Positions 8,325-15,983 of a DNA stretch of 64,000 bases are shown here, in pieces; positions within the stretch are counted from its first letter, which is position 1, and each line of letters starts with the position of its first letter. A model generated the notes under the pieces. It was not told the DNA's origin. It saw only the letters and a list, made by a program, of their open reading frames with translations, and did no database searches. This DNA comes from an uncultured Collinsella sp. (GTDB taxonomy: Bacteria; Actinomycetota; Coriobacteriia; Coriobacteriales; Coriobacteriaceae). Location of the stretch: NCBI GenBank assembly GCA_937925715.1, contig CALAMG010000024.1:1-64000 (forward strand), read 5' to 3'. The position numbers and the translations under genes are program-made.

Positions 8325-9179
8325 TTAGTTGGCGGGCTGGAAGAAGGCTACGGCTACGGCGCCAGGGCCTACGTGGGTGCCGATGGTGGCACCAATGGTG
8401 TGAACGGGCAGTTCGCCCTCGGTGTGACCAGCCCACAGTGCCGCACTGTCCTCGATATACTTCTTGAGCACCGCATCCGAAAGGCCCGTATAGCCGAGCG
8501 CCAGCGGCATGGAAAAGTCGATGCCGCCTGCCTTTTCGACCTTCTGGTTGAGCAGGTTCCGGCCGTTCTTGGAGCCACGAGCCTTGCCCAGCTGCACGAT
8601 CAGACCGTCCTCCGCTGCCACAACGGGCTTCACATTGAGCAACGTGCCCACAGCACCAGCCGCAGCAGACAGGCGACCGCCGCGAACGAGGTACTCAAGC
8701 GTCTCGAGCAGGCCGATGACGACTACACGGTCGCGCACGGCCTCGACAGCCGCCGCGATCTGAGCTGCACTACGGCCCTCATCCACCAGGCGCAGGGCAT
8801 ACTCGACCAGGACGCGCTCGCCCAGGGTAACGTTATTGCTATCCACCACATACACATCGCCGCCCGGCGCCTCGGCAAGTGCGGTGCGGGCACTTTGGTT
8901 GGTACCCGAAAGCTTAGCGCCCACGGTAATAATCACTGCCTCATCGCCGGCCTCACGCGCCTCGGCAATAGCCTGCGAAAACGCGTACGGGTTGACCTGG
9001 CCGGTCTTAGGCAGCTCATCGCGCTCCACGAGCATCTCGTAAAAGCGCTGGTGATCGATGTCGACGCCATCCATGTACACATCGGTGCCAAAGGTGACGG
9101 ACAGCGGCAAAACGGCCAGTGCTGGGTGCTCGACCGGCGACATATCGCTTGCGGAATCGGTAATAATGCGGACGGACAT
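8325..9179 (-). CDS. DegV family fatty-acid-binding protein
   Basis: A 284-residue DegV protein. Members bind a fatty acyl chain and serve as the fatty-acid-binding subunit of bacterial fatty acid kinase (FakB). Visible signatures: IITDSASDMS (about 4-13), SGTNQSA (about 93-99), VVDSNNVTLGERVLVEYA (about 112-129), and GRLSAAAGAVGTLLNVKPVV (about 169-188). The start at 9179 has the conserved strand immediately following; the in-frame ATG 63 bp earlier adds non-family residues. No kinase partner (FakA) is nearby. A second DegV gene lies at 60419-61279, which suggests separate acyl specificities. A MarR regulator lies about 120 bp upstream on the same strand. Confidence 0.93.
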   Translation of the reverse strand: MSVRIITDSASDMSPVEHPALAVLPLSVTFGTDVYMDGVDIDHQRFYEMLVERDELPKTGQVNPYAFSQAIAEAREAGDEAVIITVGAKLSGTNQSARTALAEAPGGDVYVVDSNNVTLGERVLVEYALRLVDEGRSAAQIAAAVEAVRDRVVVIGLLETLEYLVRGGRLSAAAGAVGTLLNVKPVVAAEDGLIVQLGKARGSKNGRNLLNQKVEKAGGIDFSMPLALGYTGLSDAVLKKYIEDSAALWAGHTEGELPVHTIGATIGTHVGPGAVAVAFFQPAN

Positions 9180-9297
9180 AGCGAATCCTTTCTTGCGCAG
9201 GTCCCGCGCAGGGAATTTTGACAGCAAGCCCCGGCACGGCATACGCGCTCAAACGGGACTATGCAGTTGTTAATTGGAAGCAAATGCCTTGGCGGCC

Positions 9298-9747
9298 TTA
9301 GATCTCGCGCAGGGTGTTGAGAATCGTGCGTAGCGACGCATACATCTGCTCGCGCTGCTCCACACCCATAGCCTTACCGGTGGTATCGAGCACCTCGCGA
9401 ATGATGCGGTCCGCCTCGCTCATACTCTCGCCGCCCAGAGCGGTCAGGCGCACCGGAGCACGATACTTAACGGCGGCATCGCCCGAATCATCGACCTCGA
9501 CGTAGCCGCCCTCCTCCAGATGAGCGAGCGTGCGCGAGACGGCGGCGCGGGTCACGCCTGCCATGCGAGCGAGGTCGGCGCCAGTCAGGCCGTCCTTGCT
9601 GCGCTCAAGATAGTACAGGCACATAACGTCGGAGCCCTTGAGGCCCAGCCTTGCGCCCTCGGATGTCTTAATGCGCTGGATCTCCTTGTAGAGCCCGCTG
9701 ATCAGTCCGACAAAGTCCTCGAAACGTGTCTCGTCGTTCTGCTGCAT
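9298..9747 (-). CDS. MarR family transcriptional regulator
   Basis: A 149-residue winged-helix regulator, the usual MarR length. The recognition helix region LTGADLARMAGVTRAAVSRTLAHLEEGGYV (about residues 53-82) and the wing with basic residues are evident; N- and C-terminal helices would form the dimer. Its ligand is unknown. It lies upstream of the DegV gene on the same strand and may control it or itself. No clear palindromic operator is seen in 9748-9852. AAAGGCGG is the probable ribosome site. Confidence 0.88.
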   Translation of the reverse strand: MQQNDETRFEDFVGLISGLYKEIQRIKTSEGARLGLKGSDVMCLYYLERSKDGLTGADLARMAGVTRAAVSRTLAHLEEGGYVEVDDSGDAAVKYRAPVRLTALGGESMSEADRIIREVLDTTGKAMGVEQREQMYASLRTILNTLREI

Positions 9748-9852
9748 GGGAGACGACCGCCTTTCGCTTGCATAATGCTAACGGGTAAACATCTTAGTCG
9801 CATAAGGCGACACCCGTACCCAAATACCCCATTTGTTAACCCATCAACATAA

Positions 9853-9891
9853 AAACCACCACAAAGGGGACAGGCACCTTTGTGGTGGTTT
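9853..9891. repeat. Family A hairpin repeat, copy 3
   Basis: AAACCACCACAAAGG with CCTTTGTGGTGGTTT, a perfect 15-bp stem; spacer GGACAGGCA in the same orientation as the copy at 8274. Confidence 0.88.
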
Positions 9892-9917
9892 GGGGCATCA
9901 ATAGGTTCTAGGCGCCG

Positions 9918-10637
9918 CTACAGCTCCACACAGGGATTGTCACGGGTCACAAGCGTCTTAACGACAACCGTCGCTCCCAGATACCGCTCGAGCAGCTCGG
10001 CCAAGCGATCGATCGCGGCCTGGCAATCCCCCATCCGCTCGGGCTCTACACACTCAATCGCCAGGAACGCATCGGCCGAATCGTCGGACAGGGCCGTTCG
10101 AACGCCGTCGCGCCAATTCCAGCAGCGGCACACGGCACCCGCATCATCGATGTAGGCGAGCTCGCCGGGCAGCGTCGGGTCATCTGCTTCCTCGCCAAGC
10201 GGCAAGAACGCATCGCCACCGTCGGTCACCTTCAAGCGAAGGTCTCCCTCGATCGCATGCAGATCCTCGCCTCCCACGGGCAGCGCGTAGGTCAGCGACA
10301 CCGTGTTGTAAATATCCACCGCGGGCGTAATGTGGCCCACCGGCTTGCCTTTGAGCACGCGTTTGAGCAAGTTCTCGATCGAGCAGCGCGCGCCTTTCTT
10401 GGTCTTGAACAGACGATAGGCCTCGCGCCATGCCTTGACCGGTGCGTTCTCGCTGATAGTGTCGCTGGTCAGATGACGCTCCGCATCGATATTGGCGCGG
10501 TCGAGCAACGCCGCAATCGCATCCACGTCCTCTTGAGGAATCTGAGCCGTGGGCTTCATGCCCTCCACGACCACAACACCGACCGCTGCCTGCGGAAACA
10601 GCTCCCAGAATGAATCCTCGGCAATAAAGCTCTTCAT
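9918..10637 (-). CDS. B3/4 domain protein
   Basis: A 239-residue protein with the B3/4 fold found in the beta subunit of phenylalanyl-tRNA synthetase. Stand-alone versions are annotated as B3/4 domain-containing or putative tRNA-editing-type proteins. Family-like stretches are AVGVVVVEGM (about 18-27), the LLKRVLKGKPVGHITPAVDIYN region (about 106-127) and LAIECVEP (about 193-200). A deacylase-like role on mischarged tRNA is inferred from the domain only. The ATG at 10637 is taken because CTCCC/GGGAG lies upstream. It lies downstream of pckA on the same strand, separated by repeats and a hairpin, and is probably transcribed independently. Confidence 0.8.
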   Translation of the reverse strand: MKSFIAEDSFWELFPQAAVGVVVVEGMKPTAQIPQEDVDAIAALLDRANIDAERHLTSDTISENAPVKAWREAYRLFKTKKGARCSIENLLKRVLKGKPVGHITPAVDIYNTVSLTYALPVGGEDLHAIEGDLRLKVTDGGDAFLPLGEEADDPTLPGELAYIDDAGAVCRCWNWRDGVRTALSDDSADAFLAIECVEPERMGDCQAAIDRLAELLERYLGATVVVKTLVTRDNPCVEL

Positions 10638-10665
10638 ACGCTCTCCCTTCATTATGCGCGCCCGA

Positions 10666-10696
10666 GTGAGGGCGCCTAAACAAAAAGCGCCCTCAC
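10666..10696 (-). terminator. Hairpin between pckA and the B3/4 gene
   Basis: GTGAGGGCGC (10666-10675) pairs perfectly with GCGCCCTCAC (10687-10696). The T5 tract lies in the loop rather than after the stem, so it could be a leader structure of the B3/4 gene or a poor terminator. The GGGGAC/GTCCCC pair at 10747-10766 is another small hairpin in the same gap. Confidence 0.4.
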
Positions 10697-10810
10697 GACG
10701 GCCACCTTCAAAGTCCTACGGTGCCGTCACAAGAACGCTTGCGCTGTCCCCATCCGGAGAAGGGGACGATATGTCAGGCGTATTGTAACCCGAGTCATCC
10801 ACGCGAGCAA

Positions 10811-10844
10811 AACCACCACAAAGGTGCCTGTCCCCTTTGTGGTG
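10811..10844. repeat. Family A hairpin repeat, copy 4 (inverted orientation)
   Basis: ACCACCACAAAGG with CCTTTGTGGTGG; the spacer reads TGCCTGTCC, so this copy is inverted relative to those at 8274 and 9853. It lies just past the pckA stop. Confidence 0.87.
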
Positions 10845-10864
10845 GATATGGACTCACGGCGAAG

Positions 10865-12535
10865 CTAGCGGCGAAGCCCCAGCAGCCCGCGGCCGCGATG
10901 ACGGTCGTCGGCGGGCACCTGAGCGTGCGGGCCGGCGGCCTTGACGGACTCGGGCAGGTGCGAGTACTTCTTCTCGAAGTTCTCCTCGAACATCACGGCC
11001 AGGTTGTGCGCGGCCTCGTCGTAGCGCGCGGTGCTCTGCCAGTACTGGCGCGGCACCAGGATACCGTCGGGCACGCCATGGCACGTGGTGGGAATGTCGA
11101 CGTTAAAGATATCGTCGTGCACGAACTCGCTGTCCTCGATGGTGCCGTCGAGGGCGCGCGCGACCAGCGAGCGCGTGTAGGCCAGCTCGATGCGATGACC
11201 CACACCGTAGCCGCCGCCGATCCAGCCGGTGTTGACCAGGTACACACGCGTGCGGCCGTCGGCGATACGCTCGCCGAGCATCTTAGCGTAGACCATAGGG
11301 TCGAGCGGCATAAACGGCTCGCCGAACAGCGAGGAGAACGTGGGCGTGGGCTCGGTGACGCCGACCTCGGTACCGGGGATCTTGGCGGTGAAGCCCGTCA
11401 CAAAGTGATACATGGCGGCATCGGCCGTCAGGCGTGAGATGGGCGGCAGCACGCCAAAAGCGTCGCAAGTCAGGAACAGCACAACACTCGGAGTGGTGCC
11501 CATGCCCTTAGTCCACGCGTTAGGAATGTGCTCCACGGGATAGGCCACGCGCGTGTTGTGCGTGATCGAGATGTCGTCGTAGTTGGGCTTGCGGTTCTCG
11601 TCGAGCACCACGTTTTCGCAAATGGCGCCAAAACGGACGGCGTTGAAGATCTCGGGCTCGTGGAACGCATCCAGGCCCTCGCACTTGGCGTAGCAACCGC
11701 CCTCGACGTTAAAGATGCCCATGTCGGACCAGCCGTGCTCGTCGTCGCCGATCAGCAGGCGCGTGGGATTGGCCGAAAGCGTGGTCTTGCCGGTGCCGGA
11801 CAGGCCAAAGAACACGGCGGTCTCGTGCGTGACGGGATCCATGCTGGCCGAGCAGTGCATGGGCAGTACGTCGTCCTCGACGGGCAGCAGGTAATTCATG
11901 ACGCTGAAGATGGACTTTTTGATCTCGCCGGAGTAGCCGGTGCCGGCAACCAGAATCACGCGCTCCTGGAAGTTGATGACCACGGCGGCGCTGGAATTGA
12001 GGCCCTTAATGGTGGGATCGCACTGGTAGCCCGGCGCGGCCAGCACGCAGAAGTCTGGCTCGCCGGTGCGCGCGATTTCGCGAGCGAGCGGACGGGCGAG
12101 CATTTGCTTAATAAAGAGCGCCTGGCTGGCACGCTCGCAGGCGACGAGCAGGCGACGCGTGTGGTTGCGGTCGGCGCCCGCCATGCCGCGCGTGACGAAC
12201 ACGTCGCGCTCGTTGAGGTAGTCGACGATACCGGTCTTGATGGCCTCGTAGCTCTCGGTCGAAAGCGGGCGGTTGACGGCGCCCCAGGCAATCTTGTCGT
12301 GAACATCGGGGGTGTCAACGATAAAGCGGTCATTGGGGGAACGGCCGGTACGCTCCCCCGTCTCGATCACCAGCGCGCCGTTGGATGCCATGCGGCCTTC
12401 TTCGCGGCGGATAGCGTGCTCGACGAGCTCCGCGGCGGGCAGATCGACCAGCAGACGGGGTTGATTCTCGGCGGGATCTTCGACCAGCGTAATACCAAAA
12501 TTGGACAGAACTTCTGCAGGGGTAACACCAGGCAT
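10865..12535 (-). CDS. pckA: Phosphoenolpyruvate carboxykinase (ATP)
   Basis: Interconverts oxaloacetate + ATP and phosphoenolpyruvate + CO2 + ADP. In gut anaerobes it often runs in the carboxylating direction during mixed-acid fermentation. The 556-residue protein has the phosphate-binding loop GLSGTGKTTLS (about 254-264), the upstream LPMHCSAS segment (about 235-242), the metal-site region LIGDDEHGW (about 271-279), RKPNYDD (about 325-331), and the NTGWIGGGYGVG motif (about 438-449). The C-terminal dozen residues are Arg-rich and unlike the family core. The start ATG at 12535 has a perfect AAAGGAGG site; longer reading is unsupported. The 5' region (12536-12660) has a CAAAAACGTTTTTG palindrome that may be an operator. 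Confidence 0.95.
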   Translation of the reverse strand: MPGVTPAEVLSNFGITLVEDPAENQPRLLVDLPAAELVEHAIRREEGRMASNGALVIETGERTGRSPNDRFIVDTPDVHDKIAWGAVNRPLSTESYEAIKTGIVDYLNERDVFVTRGMAGADRNHTRRLLVACERASQALFIKQMLARPLAREIARTGEPDFCVLAAPGYQCDPTIKGLNSSAAVVINFQERVILVAGTGYSGEIKKSIFSVMNYLLPVEDDVLPMHCSASMDPVTHETAVFFGLSGTGKTTLSANPTRLLIGDDEHGWSDMGIFNVEGGCYAKCEGLDAFHEPEIFNAVRFGAICENVVLDENRKPNYDDISITHNTRVAYPVEHIPNAWTKGMGTTPSVVLFLTCDAFGVLPPISRLTADAAMYHFVTGFTAKIPGTEVGVTEPTPTFSSLFGEPFMPLDPMVYAKMLGERIADGRTRVYLVNTGWIGGGYGVGHRIELAYTRSLVARALDGTIEDSEFVHDDIFNVDIPTTCHGVPDGILVPRQYWQSTARYDEAAHNLAVMFEENFEKKYSHLPESVKAAGPHAQVPADDRHRGRGLLGLRR

Positions 12536-12914
12536 GGGGCCTCCTTTAAAAACGCGGCACGTGGACGCGGCGCGCACTTTACTCACGTAAAGCCCGTTGT
12601 ACCCGATATGCAAAAACGTTTTTGCGGCAAGGGCGGCAAGCCCGCCCAACGGTCAAAAATCGCAGGCAAGCGGCCCAGTCATTGGGGACGTTCTTAAACG
12701 ACTAGTCATTGGGGACACTCTTGAACAGGCAACATTCAAGGAGTGTCCCCGGATGCCGGCACTTAGGGACGTTCCCAAAGTGCCGGCACATAAGGAACGT
12801 CCCTAAGTGCCGACTACCGAATGGCGCCGCCGAAATTATCGAACAACCTGTTCAAAAACACGAGCGGACACCGCGGTGTCTATACTAGAGCGCAGCAATA
12901 GAAAGGACTCCGCT
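12536..12914. other. Divergent promoter region with family C repeats
   Basis: This 380-bp region separates pckA from the flippase. The pckA-proximal part holds the 14-bp palindrome CAAAAACGTTTTTG (12610-12623) and a CTTTAC/GTAAAG hairpin. The middle (12678-12813) holds the repeat family C. The flippase-proximal part has TATACT (12881-12886) as a likely -10 box and AAAGGA before a TTG start. Confidence 0.55.
12678..12813. repeat. Cluster of family C repeats
   Basis: AGTCATTGGGGAC occurs twice (starting 12678 and 12712). GTGCCGGCAC palindromes and GGAACGTCCC words occur in inverted arrangement between about 12753 and 12813, so CACTTAGGGACGTTCC can pair with GGAACGTCCCTAAGTG. Related fragments lie at 45-68 and 51265-51290. 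Confidence 0.65.
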
Positions 12915-14495
12915 TTGAGCATCACGCCCCTCGATAGCATTCGCCGCGCCATCGCCCGCCGCAACGGCACCTCCAACCCCGCTGCATCGAGAGACGGCGC
13001 CGCGAAGGCCCGGGGCGGCCGCATCGAGAACGGCCTCTTCCCTGCCTCGCACACTGCCGAGGAACTCGCACGCATCCAAGAGCTGAGTCAGCGCAACGCC
13101 GGCGGGCCCGATAGCAGCCAAGCCACACGTCGCCGGCGCGAACGCGATCGGGAGCCCGGCCCCGTCCGCCGCATGGTCAACGCTTGGTGGAACCGTCTGC
13201 TCGGCGCCGTCTACGGCGGCGGGTTCTCCACGCAAGAGGCTGAATACGAAGAGCACGCCACCAGCCGCGACTATCTTTGGAACACCCTCGGCACCGCCGT
13301 GTGGGGTCTGGCGTTTCCGTTACTCACCATCGTGTCTACGCAGCTCGTGGGCGCCGAAGAAGCCGGCAAGTTCTCCATCGCCTTTGTCACCGGCACGCTC
13401 ATCATGATCGCGTGCAACTACGGCGTGCGCAATTTCCAGGTCTCGGACATCGACGAAAAGACGTCCTTCGCCTCCTACCAGCTCAATCGTTGGATCTGCG
13501 GAGCGCTCGCCCTAGGCTGCGGCCTCATGTATAGCAGCGCCCGCGGCTATGACGCGCAGATGGCGACGATCGGCCTGGGCGTCTACCTGTATAAGGTCAT
13601 CGACGGCGTCGCCGACGTGTACGAAGGCCGCCTGCAGCAGGCCGACAAGCTCTACTTGGCTGGAATGAGTCAAACGCTACGCTCCGTCGGCGTCATCGCG
13701 GTCTTCAGCGTGGCGCTGTTCTTCACGCGTAGCATGCCCATCGCGGCCATGGCCATGGGCATCGCCGCGATCGCCTCGCTCGTGCTGGTCACCGCGCCGC
13801 TCGCCCTGCTCGAGACCGAAAAATCGCGCCGCGTAAGCCTGCGCGAGGTCGGCCACCTGTTTGTCCAGTGCGCCCCACTCTTTGGCGCGCTATTCCTGTT
13901 CAACCTAATTGAGAGCATGCCCAAGTTTGTGATGGAAGGCACGCTGGCATACAAATATCAGCTGTACTTTAATGCCCTGTTCTTTCCGGCGCAGGCTATT
14001 TTGCTGAGCATTGGATTTATCTATAAACCGCAGCTCCTGCGCTTGTCGAGCATTTGGGCTAATCCTCGCAAGCGTCATCGCTTTGACCTGATTATTGTTG
14101 CCGTTATGGCGCTGATCGTGGTCATCACCGGCGTGTGCGCCGCATTTATGGCAGGTCCCGGTATTCCCCTCATGAGCTTTATGTACGGCCTCAGCTTTGA
14201 GCGCTACCGTACGCTGGCGTTGCTGATGGTCGTCGCCGGCGGTGTCACCGCGGCCATCGACTTTATCTACGCCATCATCACGGTGCTACGCCACGCCGGA
14301 GACGTCACCAAGATCTACCTGATCTGCTTCGCCGTAAGCGTGGTGCTGCCGGTGATCTTGATTAAGCTGCTGGGTCTGATGGGCGCCGTGGTGAGCTACC
14401 TAGCCATCATGGCCCTACTCCTGGTGCTACTGATTATCGAGTACGCCCACATCCGCCAACGCATCGAACGCGACCGCAACCCATGCGGCGCCTAA
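12915..14495 (+). CDS. Polysaccharide flippase-like multi-pass membrane protein
   Basis: A 526-residue member of the MATE/oligosaccharide-flippase superfamily (Wzx/MurJ-like) predicted to move lipid-linked glycans across the membrane. About residues 1-110 are hydrophilic, with a Ser/Arg-rich stretch likely cytosolic; from about 125 onward there are 12 or so hydrophobic helices. No catalytic motif is expected. The TTG at 12915 follows AAAGGA and is preferred; the longer in-frame reading to 12807 would translate repeat family C. No other glycan genes adjoin it, so its substrate cannot be inferred. The long charged N-terminal extension is unusual for flippases. Confidence 0.8.
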   Translation: MSITPLDSIRRAIARRNGTSNPAASRDGAAKARGGRIENGLFPASHTAEELARIQELSQRNAGGPDSSQATRRRRERDREPGPVRRMVNAWWNRLLGAVYGGGFSTQEAEYEEHATSRDYLWNTLGTAVWGLAFPLLTIVSTQLVGAEEAGKFSIAFVTGTLIMIACNYGVRNFQVSDIDEKTSFASYQLNRWICGALALGCGLMYSSARGYDAQMATIGLGVYLYKVIDGVADVYEGRLQQADKLYLAGMSQTLRSVGVIAVFSVALFFTRSMPIAAMAMGIAAIASLVLVTAPLALLETEKSRRVSLREVGHLFVQCAPLFGALFLFNLIESMPKFVMEGTLAYKYQLYFNALFFPAQAILLSIGFIYKPQLLRLSSIWANPRKRHRFDLIIVAVMALIVVITGVCAAFMAGPGIPLMSFMYGLSFERYRTLALLMVVAGGVTAAIDFIYAIITVLRHAGDVTKIYLICFAVSVVLPVILIKLLGLMGAVVSYLAIMALLLVLLIIEYAHIRQRIERDRNPCGA

Positions 14496-14574
14496 TTAGC
14501 TGCCCAGTCACCGGAATTTGCGATGGAATCACCCCGTCTGGGGTCTCGTTGCGGACAATATTCATCACGCAAAA

Positions 14575-14697
14575 CTAAGTGAGTAGACTTTTACCGAATC
14601 CCCGACCACACCAACAGAGCACAAGTCTGTGACCTGCGGTTTTATTGAGGCAAATATGTTGGGTGCTCGGCATTTCCAAAAAAGTCTACTCACTTAG
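14575..14697. repeat. 123-bp element with 18-bp perfect terminal inverted repeats (family D)
   Basis: CTAAGTGAGTAGACTTTT (14575-14592) is repeated exactly in inverse at 14680-14697. The 87-bp interior is non-coding. The structure resembles a MITE-like or structural intergenic element. No target-site duplication is evident at the ends. Confidence 0.7.
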
Positions 14698-14890
14698 CCA
14701 GCGGGCAGCCAAAAAAGAACCGCCGCGACGTCGTTTGACTCCGTTGCGACGGTTTTTCGAGCATTTTCGCGCTGTCGAGGACGCAGACGCTCCTCATTTC
14801 TAGCGCTTACCGAGTAAGAAGGCGCTACTCTCCGAAAGTAGTCAAAAAAGCCCCGTCCCAAATTAGCTACGGTAGATCGGCGGAACAAGG
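14698..14890. other. Non-coding stretch with terminator-like hairpins
   Basis: Between element D and the phosphoesterase stop there is an AACCG...CGGTT stem followed by T5 (about 14718-14757) and the string AGCCCCGTCCCAAATTAGCTAC (split: AGCCCCGTCCC at 14852-14862, then TTAGCTAC). This string is shared with the hairpin ending at 61435. No gene is supported. Confidence 0.45.
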
Positions 14891-15730
14891 TTATTCGCCC
14901 GGGTTGATGTTCGCGTAGAACTCGGCCCCGTCGTCCAGGCGCAGGATGCCCACGCGGCCGAACTCGGAGCCGGTGGCGGCGGCGCAGTCGATGTCGATGC
15001 GATCGGGCACGCCGGCAGTGTCCTCGCCGCCCAAGCGCACGATCCGCCCTCGTCCCGATTCCTCATCGAGCCCCGCCAGACCACCGACCTCGCAATAGCG
15101 CCCAAGCGATACCGTGGGCGTGTGACCGCTCACCACGACCGGGCCCTTGCCCTCGGCAGAAAGCAGCCCGGTCGACGCATCCCAATAGCCATGACGAATC
15201 CACAGCAGGTCATCGGACGACTGTACCGCGAGCATCTGCTGCAGCAGCTCGCGATCGGCACCCACCGCCCCAACGCCATCGGCACAATCGACGCCATGCT
15301 CAAGCAAAAACGCGCGCGCCGCCTTCATCTCGATTCCAGCATGTACCAGCAGATACGGGCGCTCCTCGGTCTCGACCACCGCGTAGAGCGGCAGCGCGGC
15401 CATCCATCGCACGAGCTCCTCGTATGCCTCAAATTCCATGTCGTTGAGCTGCTCGCACGTCGTCCAGCCACCGTTGATATCCCAGGTCTCAGCATCGAGC
15501 GGATCCTGGCCAACGATGGCATCGAGCATGATCTGCTCGTGATTACCCTTGAGCACGCGGGCGTTGGGCAGCGAGCGCACGAGCTTAATAACGCCGACCG
15601 GATCGGGCCCGCGATCGATCATGTCGCCCAACACGTACAGCGTGTCGTCGGACGTCAACGAGATCTTAGACAGGGCCTCGTCAAGCGCACGCACGTGCCC
15701 GTGAGCATCAGATGTCACATAGATCGCCAT
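14891..15730 (-). CDS. Metallophosphoesterase (calcineurin-like, PrpE/ApaH-type)
   Basis: A 279-residue calcineurin-like phosphoesterase. Metal-ligand motifs are in order: SDAHGH (about 7-12), GDMIDRGPD (about 35-43), GNHEQ (about 62-66), and SGHTPT (about 207-212). The family covers bacterial Ser/Thr protein phosphatases and diadenosine tetraphosphatases; the substrate cannot be told from sequence. The ATG at 15730 immediately precedes the first strand (MAIYVTSDAHGH). It is monocistronic and convergent with the upstream flippase gene, with element D in the gap. Confidence 0.88.
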   Translation of the reverse strand: MAIYVTSDAHGHVRALDEALSKISLTSDDTLYVLGDMIDRGPDPVGVIKLVRSLPNARVLKGNHEQIMLDAIVGQDPLDAETWDINGGWTTCEQLNDMEFEAYEELVRWMAALPLYAVVETEERPYLLVHAGIEMKAARAFLLEHGVDCADGVGAVGADRELLQQMLAVQSSDDLLWIRHGYWDASTGLLSAEGKGPVVVSGHTPTVSLGRYCEVGGLAGLDEESGRGRIVRLGGEDTAGVPDRIDIDCAAATGSEFGRVGILRLDDGAEFYANINPGE

Positions 15731-15983
15731 GGTACGCCTCTCCTTGCATTGCGGCCGAAGCCCGGTGCCGCAACTAAAACTTCAAGTTGAACTTAAACGT
15801 TACCCATTGTACTCCGTTGCAATAAAGCTGGAAAGGGTTTCCGAGCAGAGGCAAAGACGGCAGCCGTCTATGACGATATCGCGCACGCCCGCAATCCAAC
15901 CCCATAAACCCACCATCTTTGGGTACAAATAACCACAGACAACTGACCGTGCCACGCCAACCACCCAGGAGCGGACACTATCC

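Noticed and set aside
7870..10844. Clustered CCACCACAAAGG repeats as a CRISPR array
   Set aside because: The copies are about 400-1,550 bp apart, separated by genes, occur in both orientations, and no cas gene is present.
12807..12914. Longer N-terminus for the flippase
   Set aside because: It would translate family C repeat DNA; the TTG at 12915 has a ribosome site.
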